Shown in pieces: positions 35,829 through 46,200 of a DNA stretch of 64,000 bases (position 1 is the stretch's first letter; every line of letters begins with the position of its first letter). The notes under the pieces are model-generated. The model saw only the letters and a list, made by a program, of their open reading frames with translations, did no database searches and was not told where the DNA came from. The translations under genes and the position numbers were made by a program. The stretch is from Dyadobacter tibetensis Y620-1 (GTDB lineage Bacteria > Bacteroidota > Bacteroidia > Cytophagales > Spirosomataceae). The stretch is from positions 1-64,000 of the forward strand of contig NZ_AZQN01000003.1 in the NCBI RefSeq assembly GCF_000566685.1, given 5' to 3'.

Positions 35829-37223
35829 ATGGATATTATCATACAAGTTACCTATCTCATCGCCACAATACTTTTCATTGTAGGTATTAAAAAATTAAAT
35901 CGTACGCAGGAAGCCCGGCAAGGGAATATGATTTCTGCCTTTGCCATGCTGCTCGCAGTAGTGGCCACGCTCGTCAAATCGGGCCTGATTACCCCAGTCG
36001 AAATCCTAGCTTGCATGCTCCTGGGAGGGGCCATCGGGTTAGTCTGGGCGCGCCGGGTTGAAATGACTCAAATGCCAGAAATGGTGGCTATTTTTAACGG
36101 ATTTGGTGGTATTGCCTCTCTCTTCGTTGCTTTTTCGGACTATTGGACGCGCGCTGTAGAGCAGCCATCCATGAGCACCGATACCATTACCATTGTTAGC
36201 ATCTTGCTTTCTGTTCTTATTGGTGGGGTTACCTTCAGCGGGTCTCTTACGGCTTACGGTAAATTAAGTGGCAAAATAAGCGGAAATGCCATTGTCTTTA
36301 ATGGGCAACATGCTCTGAACTTATTGCTTTTTGCGATAGCCGTAGTCTGCGGAGTATTAGTAGCGATCGAGACGGGCTCCATCGTGGCCATGGTGGTGAT
36401 GGGCGTGGTGTCGCTGGTGCTGGGTATACTCGTCGTAATCCCAATCGGAGGGGCAGATATGCCGGTGGTTATCTCCCTGCTGAATTCCTATTCGGGGATG
36501 GCGGCCTGTACGACCGGTTTCGTACTCAATAATAGCGTACTGATTGTTACGGGTGCTCTGGTAGGAGCCTCGGGTATTATACTGACGCAAATTATGTGTA
36601 AAGCGATGAATCGCTCCTTAGTGAGCGTTTTGCTCGGTGGTTTTGGCGCCAAATCGGGGTCGGGTGGAAGTGGTCCTTCGGCTAGCGATATGGTGATTAA
36701 GGAAGTAGGAGTTGAGGAAGCCGCAATGATTTTCGATTCTGCCTCTTCGGTAATTATTGTGCCTGGTTATGGCATGGCAGTAGCACAGGCGCAACACGTG
36801 GTGCGGGAAATGATGGATCTTCTAGAAGGCAAAGGCGTAGATGTACGATTTGCTATTCATCCCGTAGCGGGACGTATGCCGGGCCATATGAACGTTCTTC
36901 TGGCGGAGTCCAATGTTCCCTATGACAAATTGGTGGAAATGGATCATATCAACGATGATTTTAGCAATACCGACGTGGTGCTGGTTGTGGGTGCCAACGA
37001 TGTAGTTAACCCTGCAGCACGCACTAATCCGGCGAGTCCGATTTACGAAATGCCTATATTAAACGTCGACAAGGCGCGTACGGTGATTGTCAGCAAGCGT
37101 TCTATGGCTGCTGGATATGCCGGTATCGAAAATGAATTATTTGGATATCCTAACTGTCTGATGCTTTTTGGAGATGCCAAATCTACACTTACGAAAATGG
37201 TAGGAGAGCTTAAGGAGCTTTAG
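35829..37223 (+). CDS. pntB: NAD(P) transhydrogenase subunit beta
   Basis: 464 residues: an N-terminal membrane domain (about nine helices to residue 260) and a C-terminal NADP(H)-binding domain III. Seen: ALNLLLFAIAVV, VVISLLNSYSGMAAC, VPGYGMAVAQAQ, HPVAGRMPGHMNVLLAE, NTDVVLVVGANDVVNPAA and KRSMAAGYAG. Completes the enzyme that uses proton-motive force to drive hydride transfer from NADH to NADP. Gap of 38 bp from the previous gene, terminator directly after. Confidence 0.97.
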   Translation: MDIIIQVTYLIATILFIVGIKKLNRTQEARQGNMISAFAMLLAVVATLVKSGLITPVEILACMLLGGAIGLVWARRVEMTQMPEMVAIFNGFGGIASLFVAFSDYWTRAVEQPSMSTDTITIVSILLSVLIGGVTFSGSLTAYGKLSGKISGNAIVFNGQHALNLLLFAIAVVCGVLVAIETGSIVAMVVMGVVSLVLGILVVIPIGGADMPVVISLLNSYSGMAACTTGFVLNNSVLIVTGALVGASGIILTQIMCKAMNRSLVSVLLGGFGAKSGSGGSGPSASDMVIKEVGVEEAAMIFDSASSVIIVPGYGMAVAQAQHVVREMMDLLEGKGVDVRFAIHPVAGRMPGHMNVLLAESNVPYDKLVEMDHINDDFSNTDVVLVVGANDVVNPAARTNPASPIYEMPILNVDKARTVIVSKRSMAAGYAGIENELFGYPNCLMLFGDAKSTLTKMVGELKEL

Positions 37224-37250
37224 TATCAGCACACAGATAACCAGGTTCGG

Positions 37251-37287
37251 ACCGGCAGAAACCCTTTGGGCTCTGCCGGTTTTTTTA
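37251..37287. terminator. Terminator between pntB and nuoD
   Basis: accggcaga and tctgccggt form a 9-bp stem, extended inside by accc/gggc, followed by a T-run into the convergent nuoD stop codon. It serves the pnt operon on the plus strand. Confidence 0.8.
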
Positions 37288-38517
37288 TCGGTCTACTTCG
37301 CCCATGACCACATCGATAGAGCCTATTATGGCGACTAGGTCGGCGATTAGGGCTCCTTTTGATATCTCTCCTATTACCGACAGGTTATTGAAAGAGCAGG
37401 CCCGAGCCTTGCAGCGAACCGGGATGTCGGAACGGCCATCTGTACGGAAAAAATATCCTAACTCGCCTTTTGGGTTCTCCGCCCGTATATAAAAGTCCAT
37501 AGCCTTAGGGCGTATCTTTTTGGGCACATACGCCTGCGGGTCGAAGTCGGGAGTACGCTTATACTGTCCTGTTAACTTTTCCAGGCTTTGTTCAATAATC
37601 TTTACCGACTCCCAGCATTCTATTACCCGCACCCAAGTGCGGTCCCAGCAGTCGCCGGTAGTGCCCATTTTGCCCTCACCAATGGGTATGTCGAAGTCCA
37701 ATTCAGGATAGGCTCCATAGCCTTCTACCCTTCGCAGGTCGTAGCGCAGGCCAGATCCCCGCAGCATCGGCCCTGTACAGCCATAGTTGATGGCTACGGG
37801 CAGGGGTAGTACGCCCACATTGGCGGTCCGCTGAATAAATATCTTATTATCGACCACCAGTTGCTGTAGTTCCGTCAATTTAGGTTTGAGATATTTGACA
37901 AACTCCAGGCATCTTTCTTCGAAACCTACGGGTAAATCGTAAAATAATCCGCCCACCCAAATATAGTTATAGAGCATACGGGCGCCAGAAACCCATTCAA
38001 GAAGACGGAGGATCTGCTCCCTGTCGCGCATCATCCATAGGAAGGGGGTATAGGCTCCTATGTCCATGGCATAAGTGCCCAGAGCCACAAAATGAGAGGC
38101 CAATCGGTTCAGTTCTGCCACCACTACGCGGATATACTGTATACGAGGGGGGATATCATTTTCAATTCCCAGCATGCGTTCTACTCCCATGACATAGGCA
38201 TGCTCCGAATTCATAGCCGCCACATAGTCCATCCGGTCTACATAAGGGATGATCTGGTTGAAGGGTAGGGATTCGGCATGTTTTTCGAAGCAGCGATGCA
38301 AATACCCCAAATGAGGAATCACATCGACGATTACCTCTCCGTCCGTTACCACCTCCAGTCGAAGAACGCCATGGGTAGAAGGGTGTTGAGGGCCGATATT
38401 GAGTACCATCTCCTGCACCTTCAGGTCTTCTGGTTTATATTTGGTAGGGACCGAGGTTTGCAGGTACTCGGGTTTATATTGATATTGTACAGTAGACTGC
38501 ATAGGCTTTGGGGTCAT
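37285..38517 (-). CDS. nuoD: NADH-quinone oxidoreductase subunit D
   Basis: 410 residues from ATG at 38517 (MTPKPMQST); an earlier ATG at 38643 would overlap the upstream gene and adds unrelated residues. Peripheral 49-kDa subunit of complex I near the quinone site. Seen: [22 protein letters not shown] (quoted in part), [48 protein letters not shown] and the C-terminal DVVMGEVDR. No other nuo gene is next to it and nuoKLMN lie 23 kb away, so complex I genes are dispersed in this genome. It converges with pntB. Confidence 0.95.
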   Translation of the reverse strand: MTPKPMQSTVQYQYKPEYLQTSVPTKYKPEDLKVQEMVLNIGPQHPSTHGVLRLEVVTDGEVIVDVIPHLGYLHRCFEKHAESLPFNQIIPYVDRMDYVAAMNSEHAYVMGVERMLGIENDIPPRIQYIRVVVAELNRLASHFVALGTYAMDIGAYTPFLWMMRDREQILRLLEWVSGARMLYNYIWVGGLFYDLPVGFEERCLEFVKYLKPKLTELQQLVVDNKIFIQRTANVGVLPLPVAINYGCTGPMLRGSGLRYDLRRVEGYGAYPELDFDIPIGEGKMGTTGDCWDRTWVRVIECWESVKIIEQSLEKLTGQYKRTPDFDPQAYVPKKIRPKAMDFYIRAENPKGELGYFFRTDGRSDIPVRCKARACSFNNLSVIGEISKGALIADLVAIIGSIDVVMGEVDR

Positions 38518-38578
38518 GGGAAAGACAAAAAATAATAGGGTAATAAAATTTTTGATCCCAGTTCTGGACTTCCCAGAA

Positions 38579-40147
38579 TCAGAACTTGAGAAGGCGCTGT
38601 TCCTGAACTTCAACCCGCAAGGGGCCAATGGGACGGCCTTCATTATGAAGGCGATCGACAGCAGTTATAAAATAAACATATTTTTCCCCAGCTTTTACAT
38701 GCTTATCCATAAACCTTTCTCCTTCGTAGCAAATCCCGACGATATTGCGGGGATCATGTGCCGTGGGGGTCTGTTCTGGACTGAAACGATAAATTACATA
38801 ATACCAAGCCTGGTCGCCATCGGAAGCGGGATCGGGCTTTTCCCAGGAAAGCTCTAGCCCATTGGCCATTAAAGTGGCTTTCAGACTTTTGGGGCTCAAT
38901 GGGGGAACACGGTCTTTCCAAGGCATAGTAGGTACCAGGGCAGGGTACTTAAAGTAATTTTGCCTCAAGGAATCTACAAAACCAAGTTGATTCTTTTTTA
39001 AAGAGCGGGAGCTAAAGAAAATCGCTCCATGGCTATCATTCTTGCGAAGGTAATCGATCTGAGTTGGAAGCTGATTGGGGTCGTCCCAATTTTTGTCCTT
39101 ATCGACGGGCCCTATTCTATAGGCCCCCACGCCAACATAGAAATGTTTTCCAAATGAGTTGTCGGCCCACCAGTCTACCATATTGCGGAAAGGCACTTTT
39201 TTGAATCCTGTGGAAAAGTAGATTTGCGGTGCAATATAATCCACCCACCCCTCTTTTACCCATTTGCGGCTATCAGCAAATAGGTCGTCGTAGGATGCTA
39301 GCCCACCCTGGGTTCCCGAACCTTCTGGATCAACATTGCGGTTGCGCCAAACGCCGAAGGGGCTTATACCAAATTTGAGTCGGGGGTTGAGTTCCTGTAG
39401 GGCGTCATGAATCTGCTTTACCAGTAAATCGATATTATGCCTTCGCCAGTCGGCCTTAGAAGAGAACCCTTGTCCATATTTGCGGAAAGTGTCCTCATCC
39501 TGAATGACTTGGCCGGGAGCCGCATAAGGGTAAAAATAATCGTCAAAATGAATGCCATCCACATCGTAGTTGCGGGCTACGTTGACGGTCATATCCGTAA
39601 TAAATTGGCGAACCTCCGGCAATCCAAAATTAAAAAGCTTGTACCCATCGTAACTAAGGATCCAGTCGGGATGCTTCATACTTATGTTTTCCGAAGAAAC
39701 GCTGGTAGAAGACTTATGAACCAAGCGGTTCAGATTTAGCCAGGCATGAAATTCTAAGCCTCGCTTATGGGTTTGCTGAAGCATGAATTCCATTGGATCC
39801 CACAGCGGATAGGGTTGGCGGCCCTGGCGCCCGGTAAGCCACTCCGACCAAGGCTCGGGGCTTTTGGCATAGAAGGCATCGCCGGCAGCCCGTACCTGTA
39901 CAAAAACGGCATTCATGCCTACTTGTTTATGGAAGTCCAAGAGCTGAGTAAACTCCTCCCGCTGCTCATCAGGAGGCATATTCTTGCTACTTGGCCAGTC
40001 AATATTATCGACAGTGGCAATCCATACCGCACGAAATTCTCTTTTTGGGGGAAATTCAGGGGCGACATCGGTACTTTGTGCCCTACATGCAACTAATAAG
40101 ATGAAACTGAGAATGGTATTTATAGAAATATTTTTTATTTTTTTCAC
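38579..40147 (-). CDS. GH10-like glycosyl hydrolase lipoprotein (DUF187 type)
   Basis: 522 residues, GTG start at 40147. N-terminal signal with lipobox LLVAC (Cys about 21), so probably surface or periplasmic. TIM-barrel motifs of the family: [19 protein letters not shown] (28-46), [43 protein letters not shown] and [11 protein letters not shown]. The last 95 or so residues resemble a fibronectin type III module. Proteins of this group are predicted to cleave glycosidic bonds, in some cases in denuded peptidoglycan, but the substrate here is unknown. Confidence 0.88.
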   Translation of the reverse strand: MKKIKNISINTILSFILLVACRAQSTDVAPEFPPKREFRAVWIATVDNIDWPSSKNMPPDEQREEFTQLLDFHKQVGMNAVFVQVRAAGDAFYAKSPEPWSEWLTGRQGRQPYPLWDPMEFMLQQTHKRGLEFHAWLNLNRLVHKSSTSVSSENISMKHPDWILSYDGYKLFNFGLPEVRQFITDMTVNVARNYDVDGIHFDDYFYPYAAPGQVIQDEDTFRKYGQGFSSKADWRRHNIDLLVKQIHDALQELNPRLKFGISPFGVWRNRNVDPEGSGTQGGLASYDDLFADSRKWVKEGWVDYIAPQIYFSTGFKKVPFRNMVDWWADNSFGKHFYVGVGAYRIGPVDKDKNWDDPNQLPTQIDYLRKNDSHGAIFFSSRSLKKNQLGFVDSLRQNYFKYPALVPTMPWKDRVPPLSPKSLKATLMANGLELSWEKPDPASDGDQAWYYVIYRFSPEQTPTAHDPRNIVGICYEGERFMDKHVKAGEKYVYFITAVDRLHNEGRPIGPLRVEVQEQRLLKF

Positions 40148-40375
40148 AAGTAAACAAATGCCAATGTTAGTGTGATCAAAGTAACGTAATTTGCCTCATA
40201 TTTAGCCGACTGTAGCCGCAATTTGTGTGAAACCGGGCTAAGTATTACGTAACAATTGTAATTCTAGTTTATTTTTCTGGATAATTATTGTGTAATTACA
40301 AGGAATTATTGTGTCTTAGCACAAATTTTTATTACTTCACTGAACTGCAATAACGATTTAAACTGATATCCGATA
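40148..40375. promoter_or_regulatory. Divergent region with 21-bp-spaced direct repeats
   Basis: This AT-rich 228-bp region lies between the GH10-like gene (minus) and glycogen synthase (plus). The 11-mer aattattgtgt occurs at 40283 and 40304, 21 bp apart (two helical turns), as expected for tandem operator half-sites. It is 60-90 bp before the glycogen synthase start. Confidence 0.4.
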
Positions 40376-42190
40376 TTGGAACCATTTGTAAAAACCACTA
40401 AAAAAAATGTACTCTTTGAAGTTGCATGGGAGATATGCAATCAAGTAGGTGGAATATATACTGTTATTCGAACGAAGGTTCCGGCAATGGTCGAAAAATG
40501 GGAGGAGAATTACTTCTTGCTAGGCCCTTATTTCGAAAAGAAAGCAGCCTCCGAATTCGAAGCGATTCACGACTTGGAGGACACCCCAGCGGGTAGGACC
40601 GTTAAACGAATGCGTGAGATGGGATTCGTGGTTCATTACGGGTTTTGGCTCGTAACAGGAAAGCCCCGGGTCATACTATTCGATTTAGAAAGCATAGCCT
40701 CTCAGCTTGATACCATCAAGTTCAATCTGTGGGAAGACCACCGAATCTCTACCATTAATGTAGAAGAACTCGTAGATCAAACCCTGTGCTTTGGGGAGAT
40801 GGTGCGTGTTTTTTTGACTGAATACGCCGAGGATAATGCGAAAAGAGAGGAAATAGGAGCTCAGTTTCACGAGTGGATGGCCAGCAGTGGTCTGCCATCT
40901 TTGAAGAAAGATGGGGTAAAAGTAGCAACTACCTTTACCACCCACGCCACAATGCTGGGACGATATCTGGCACAAAATGTGGATGGCTTCTATAGCAAGC
41001 TTCCATTTTTCGATTGGGAACAGGAGGCCCGTAACTATGGTATTGTGGCCCAGGCCTCAGTGGAACGCCAAGCGGCCCAGAGTGCCCATGTGCTTACCAC
41101 AGTAAGCGATGTTACAGCCAAGGAATGTGAAGTATTTTTGGGCAGGGCCCCAGACTTGGTTACTCCCAACGGTCTAAATGTTATGCGCTTTCAGGCGGTG
41201 CACGAGTTTCAAAACCTTCATTTGAAATATAAGGACCGTATCCATGAATTTGTGATGGGGCATTTCTTTCCAAGTTACTCCTTTGACTTGGATAAGACGC
41301 TATACTTCTTTACCTCCGGCCGGTATGAATATAGTAATAAGGGCTATGACCTTACCCTGGAGGCACTCGCACGCTTAAACTGGAAAATGGTGCAGGCTAA
41401 TATGGACACCACCGTGGTGATGTTTATTGTCACCAAACAGCCTTATACTTCTATTAATTCGGACGTCTTGCAATCGCGGGCCGTTCTTAACGAGCTTCAG
41501 GAAACTTGTACGGCCATCGAGAAGGAAGTAGGAGAGAAGCTATTTCTGGCTACGGCATCTGCTGCAGACCACCGTATGCCCGACCTCAATAATTTTGTAG
41601 ATGAATATTGGCGCCTTCGCCTTCGTCGAACCATTCAATCCTGGAAGACCGATAAGCTTCCCGCTTTCGTGACCCACGATCTGAAACAGGGCGACGGAAT
41701 AACGGATTTTTGCCATAAGGCTAATCTGGTCAATAATGAGCGTGACAGGGTAAAAATTGTCTACCATCCCGACTTTATTTCCTCCACAAATCCTCTATTT
41801 GGATTGGATTACGGGCAATTTGTCAGAGGCTGTCACCTAGGGGTTTTTCCTAGTTATTATGAGCCTTGGGGATATACCCCTTTGGAATGTGTAGTCCGCG
41901 GGGTACCTACAGTGACCAGCGACTTGTCAGGATTTGGGGATTATATCATGCAGATCATGCGGGACTTTGAGAACAGAGGTATCTATGTTATTAACCGCAA
42001 GTCGCAGACCTATTCGCAGGCAGCGGATCAAATGGCAGAAATACTCTTTAAATTCGTAAAAATGCAGCGTAGAGACCGCATTATGCAGCGTAATCGTGTT
42101 GAAAACATTTCCGATGTGTTCGATTGGATGAATCTTCGCTCGTACTACGACACGGCTCATGATCTGGCTACTAAAAGGAAAAAGCCCTAA
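40376..42190 (+). CDS. Glycogen synthase, GT3 (eukaryote-type)
   Basis: 604 residues. Transfers glucose to growing glycogen. This is the animal/fungal-type GT3 form, not the bacterial GlgA (GT5). Seen: FEVAWEICNQVGGIYTVIRTK (quoted in part) near the N-terminus, TTFTTHATMLGRYLA, VTPNGLNV, FFTSGRYEYSNKGYDLTLEAL, and the C-terminal GVFPSYYEPWGYTPLE with the catalytic acidic region. The start must be TTG at 40376, because the first in-frame ATG lies after the QVGGIYT motif. Single gene followed by a strong terminator. GT3 enzymes are known in Bacteroidota. Confidence 0.95.
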   Translation: MEPFVKTTKKNVLFEVAWEICNQVGGIYTVIRTKVPAMVEKWEENYFLLGPYFEKKAASEFEAIHDLEDTPAGRTVKRMREMGFVVHYGFWLVTGKPRVILFDLESIASQLDTIKFNLWEDHRISTINVEELVDQTLCFGEMVRVFLTEYAEDNAKREEIGAQFHEWMASSGLPSLKKDGVKVATTFTTHATMLGRYLAQNVDGFYSKLPFFDWEQEARNYGIVAQASVERQAAQSAHVLTTVSDVTAKECEVFLGRAPDLVTPNGLNVMRFQAVHEFQNLHLKYKDRIHEFVMGHFFPSYSFDLDKTLYFFTSGRYEYSNKGYDLTLEALARLNWKMVQANMDTTVVMFIVTKQPYTSINSDVLQSRAVLNELQETCTAIEKEVGEKLFLATASAADHRMPDLNNFVDEYWRLRLRRTIQSWKTDKLPAFVTHDLKQGDGITDFCHKANLVNNERDRVKIVYHPDFISSTNPLFGLDYGQFVRGCHLGVFPSYYEPWGYTPLECVVRGVPTVTSDLSGFGDYIMQIMRDFENRGIYVINRKSQTYSQAADQMAEILFKFVKMQRRDRIMQRNRVENISDVFDWMNLRSYYDTAHDLATKRKKP

Positions 42191-42215
42191 GGCCTTAAAT
42201 CGCTTTCAATTTTGT

Positions 42216-42248
42216 ACCCATGAAGCCCCTAGGCTTCATGGGTTTTTT
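42216..42248 (+). terminator. Terminator after glycogen synthase
   Basis: acccatgaagcc-ccta-ggcttcatgggt is a perfect 12-bp stem with a four-base loop followed by a T-run, 26 bp after the stop codon. Confidence 0.92.
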
Positions 42249-42343
42249 GTGTCTCCAAGAACGGGAACACTGCTGGTTTAGTTTTTGGTTTCCTAAAAAA
42301 AATCGACACCTTCACAGCAAAATACGTTTTATCTAAACAAAGC

Positions 42344-43177
42344 ATGAACTACATAGAGGTTAGTATACAGGTAGAGTCGGACTTCAGCGAAATATTAATG
42401 GCTGAACTGGGAAATATTGACTATGAATCTTTTGTCGAAACTGACGATGGTTTGCTTGCTTATATCCAGGAAGAGCTCTTTTCGGAAGTAAGCTTGCTAG
42501 AAGTTGTGGAGAAATACCGGGAGCTTACAGAGATTACCTCGGGATGGAAGCTGATGGAGCGCCGAAACTGGAACGAAGAATGGGAAAATAGCTATGCACC
42601 AATTGAAGTGGGTAGAGATATCCGGATTCGGGCCGTATTTCACGATCCTGATCCTTCCTTTACCTACGATTTGCTTATACAGCCTAAAATGTCGTTCGGG
42701 ACGGGGCACCACGAAACTACCTGGCTGGTGATGAACGAACAGTTATCTCTACCCCACCAGGATGTAGCAGTAATGGATGTAGGCTGCGGCACAGGCATTC
42801 TTGCGGTGCTTGCTCACAAGCTAGGTGCTACCGATCTGCTGGGCTTTGATATCGACGAATGGGCTGTGGAAAACTCGATGGAGAACTTTGCCATGAACGG
42901 ACTCCCGGCCGATTCTGAAGTAATAAAAGGAACCATTAAGGATGTAAGCCCTGAGCGGATGTTCGGAGGAATCCTGGCTAATATCAACCGTAATATACTT
43001 TTGGCAGAAATTCCTGCATACGTAAGTCATCTGAAACCGGGCGGCTGGTTGGTGACGTCAGGATTCTATGAACATGATCGTCCGGATATAGAAAGCTGTG
43101 GACTGGCCAATGGGCTGAAAGTATTGCGAACTCAGTCCAGAAACCAATGGGCAACCGTCGTATTCGAAAAAATATAA
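42344..43177 (+). CDS. prmA: Ribosomal protein L11 methyltransferase
   Basis: 277 residues. SAM-dependent methylation of ribosomal protein L11. Seen: an N-terminal substrate-recognition domain (1-90, MNYIEVSIQVESDFSEIL), SFGTGHHETTWLV, the SAM motif VMDVGCGTGILAVLAHKLGA, LGFDIDEWAVENS and ILANINRNILL. Full length. Monocistronic, about 60 bp ahead of the large exported protein gene. Confidence 0.95.
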   Translation: MNYIEVSIQVESDFSEILMAELGNIDYESFVETDDGLLAYIQEELFSEVSLLEVVEKYRELTEITSGWKLMERRNWNEEWENSYAPIEVGRDIRIRAVFHDPDPSFTYDLLIQPKMSFGTGHHETTWLVMNEQLSLPHQDVAVMDVGCGTGILAVLAHKLGATDLLGFDIDEWAVENSMENFAMNGLPADSEVIKGTIKDVSPERMFGGILANINRNILLAEIPAYVSHLKPGGWLVTSGFYEHDRPDIESCGLANGLKVLRTQSRNQWATVVFEKI

Positions 43178-43240
43178 TTTAAAACCCCTTTTTGTCGTTT
43201 TTTTGCTGTTGGCCGCCAAACGGTTGCGGCCTGGATATGT

Positions 43241-46200
43241 ATGATGGCTATGAAGAAAATATTATTCTGTATTGCTTTAATAATTGGAACGGTGGTATCG
43301 GCCCATGCGCAGGGGGGGCAGCAAGATTCGGGCGATGCCGATCAGTTTATGCTTCAACTCAAGAAGATGATGACCGGCAGCCGCAATCCACAATATATTC
43401 AGGCTGTTAACCAGATAGATAGTGTTTGGTCCGGAGGAATGAACACGGCTCAGCAGAAGCAATTTATGGAGCTGGTGAAAACCCAGGTGGGACGTGGGCA
43501 AAAGGCAGGCCCTGTAATGAACCTGATCCTCCGGAATGTTGTGGCATTTGCAAAAAACCAACCCGCTGCTTTGGATGGGTTTCTGGACATGAGCCGGCGG
43601 GCCGGCGTGCAAACAGATGGAAAGGGGTTTCAGAAAATTCTGGAAAATAGTCTGGTTTTTGCTAGTTCAGGCAAGCTATATTCTTCTAATTATAATTCCC
43701 TTTATCTGTTGGATGGGAACTTCAGCTTCCGGGTCGACAGTACCAGCAAACAAGAGGCTAATAAACAAGCTGAGCAGTTGGCTGCTGAGGAGAGTTGGGA
43801 CAGTCCACTTGACACCAATCTGGTTATTTCACCGGTGTCGACCCCTTTGCCCGCCGTTACTGGAGCCGTTATGGAGCTAAGCAATGCAACTTTCGCCATG
43901 GTTACAGCTGGCGATTCAGTAGTATTTGGCCCTTCCACGGGAATGCTATCCCTCGAACTCGGTGTTTTTGTGGGCGCTGATGGTAAATTTACCTGGGCCT
44001 CTGTGGGCGAAGAGGGGGTATATGTCGTGTTAGGAGCATATGCATTTAACATAGCTCAACCCAAGTTGGTTGCCGAAAATGTCACCATGCACCACGACGG
44101 GAAACTTATAAGCCCTATCCTGGGAAAGCTGGAATACCGGGGGGTGAAAAAAATAAAAAATCAACCTTCTCAATACCCACGATTCGTCTCCAATAGCACC
44201 GATGCGCGTCTAAAATTTGGGAGTCCGAGTTTGAAATATAAAGGAGGCTTCGCCCTTATTGGCAGCGATATGTTTAGTGCTTCACTCAGTGGGGAACCCT
44301 CTCAGCTTCAGGTAAGCTTCAAGGATAAGCCTGCCTTTATGGCCCGTAGTACTAAATTTCAATTAATGGATTCGGTATTTGCAGCCCCTTTGGCTTATTT
44401 TTCTATGCCCTTGGGGTCCGATTCCTTATATCACCCTGGGGTAGCCTTTAAGTATAACGATCTGGAAGGTCAGCTGCGCCTGGGAAGGGCGGAGAAAACG
44501 GAATATGCCTCGCTACCTTATAAAGATACCTATCATAAAATGGATATCTGGGCACAGGCCATGCGCTGGAATCTGCCCAAGGAGACCGTAGAGTTTTATA
44601 GAATTAATGGAAAAGAAGTGGTCCCCATTACCTTGGAGTCGTTCGATTATTTTAAAAAGGAGCGCTTTACTGCCATTGCTAAAGAGTTTGGGTTTCAACC
44701 TTTACTCCTGGCGGCCAATTATACCCAAACAGAGAAAAAGTCGGCATTTTTGGCCGAAGAGTTGGCGGCGAAGTATAAACAAAATCCTAAGATCATGCGC
44801 CGTACCCTCGAACGACTTCAGCTAGAGGGTTATTTTCTTTATAATAAAGCTACCGATGAATTTGCCATTAGTAAGAAGGGCGTGCTATATATCCTTGCCA
44901 ATTTGGAAAGGACAGATTACGATAACTTCAGGATTACATCCCAGTATACTTCTACGGAAGATATGGCCAATGCCTCTATTTATCTGCCCGATACTCTGCT
45001 CACCGTACGGGGCGTATCCCGGTTTGTAATCAGCGACAGTTTAAATATCTATGGAGTTCCTGCAGATAAGAAAGTGGTCATTGGTCGCAATAGAAGCCTG
45101 TCGTTGAATGGCCAATTGGTTTCTGCCAATTATCAATTCCGGGGGCAAGGGCTTAAATTTAATTATGATCAGTTTTTTGTAGATGTCACACCCAAGGATT
45201 CTATCACCTTTACGCCCAGGGAAAAATATGTAAAGGGACAAAAGAGCGAGGTAGGAGCCCATGTAAAATATGAAAATGGAGGGACTTTCTATCTTAGCGA
45301 TCCCAAAAACAAATCGGGTAAGCAAAAGGGTAAGGGAACTCCCCGAATCGTGGTAAAAGATGGGATGCTAGTCTATTTCGATCAGCCAGAGCGAGGCGAA
45401 ATGGTCTATCCTAAGGAAGTGTTTTTCAAAATCCCGAAGATTGATATGGATGGGCTTGATCAGCGGGACGTTATATTCGATGGTACCTTTAATTCTAATG
45501 GTATTTTGCCTCCTATCAAGACCATCCTGAAGAGCATGCCCGATAATTCATTGGGTTTCGAATATAAAATGCCTGTACAGGATACCAAAATTTATAATGG
45601 AAAAGCTATTGCCAAATTTACCGACACACTCAAGTTGGATAACGGGGGCTTGCAGTCCAAAGCCGTGTTGAAATACCTGGCTGCCCAAATGCCAGCGGAA
45701 CGGATTGTGCTAGGAGCAGACTCCGTTTACGCCACAGGCACCTCCGCCAGCATAAAGGAAGGTACAATAGGAAAAGGCTATTTCCCCGCTGTAGACATTA
45801 AAGAATATGACATGCATTGGTTTCCCGATGCCGATAGTATGTTCATTACCACCAAAGGAAAATCATTTTCTTTATATCAGGCCACTACAAATCTGGAAGG
45901 GAGTCTGCTGCTTAAATCCTCCGGATTATATGGGAACGGAGTATTGCGCAGGGCCGATTCTGAAATTACCTCCCATGATATCAAATTTAATAAAGAAGGG
46001 TTTCTGGCAAATCGATCCGTATTTTTTATCAACAGTCAAGGAGAAAAAGCCGGGAAGAAACTCTTGACAGGGAATCATGTCAATATTGATTTTAATTCCA
46101 AAACGGGCATAGCCCGGTTTAGTACCGATAAAAGCGGCTTCGATTCCGATTCCTCGGGGATGGAGATTCCTACTGCCTCCTATCAGACGCTGATAGGCAC

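Noticed and set aside
37285..38643. 452-residue form of NuoD starting at 38643
   Set aside because: It would overlap the upstream gene's end by 65 bp and add residues unlike NuoD. ATG at 38517 avoids both.
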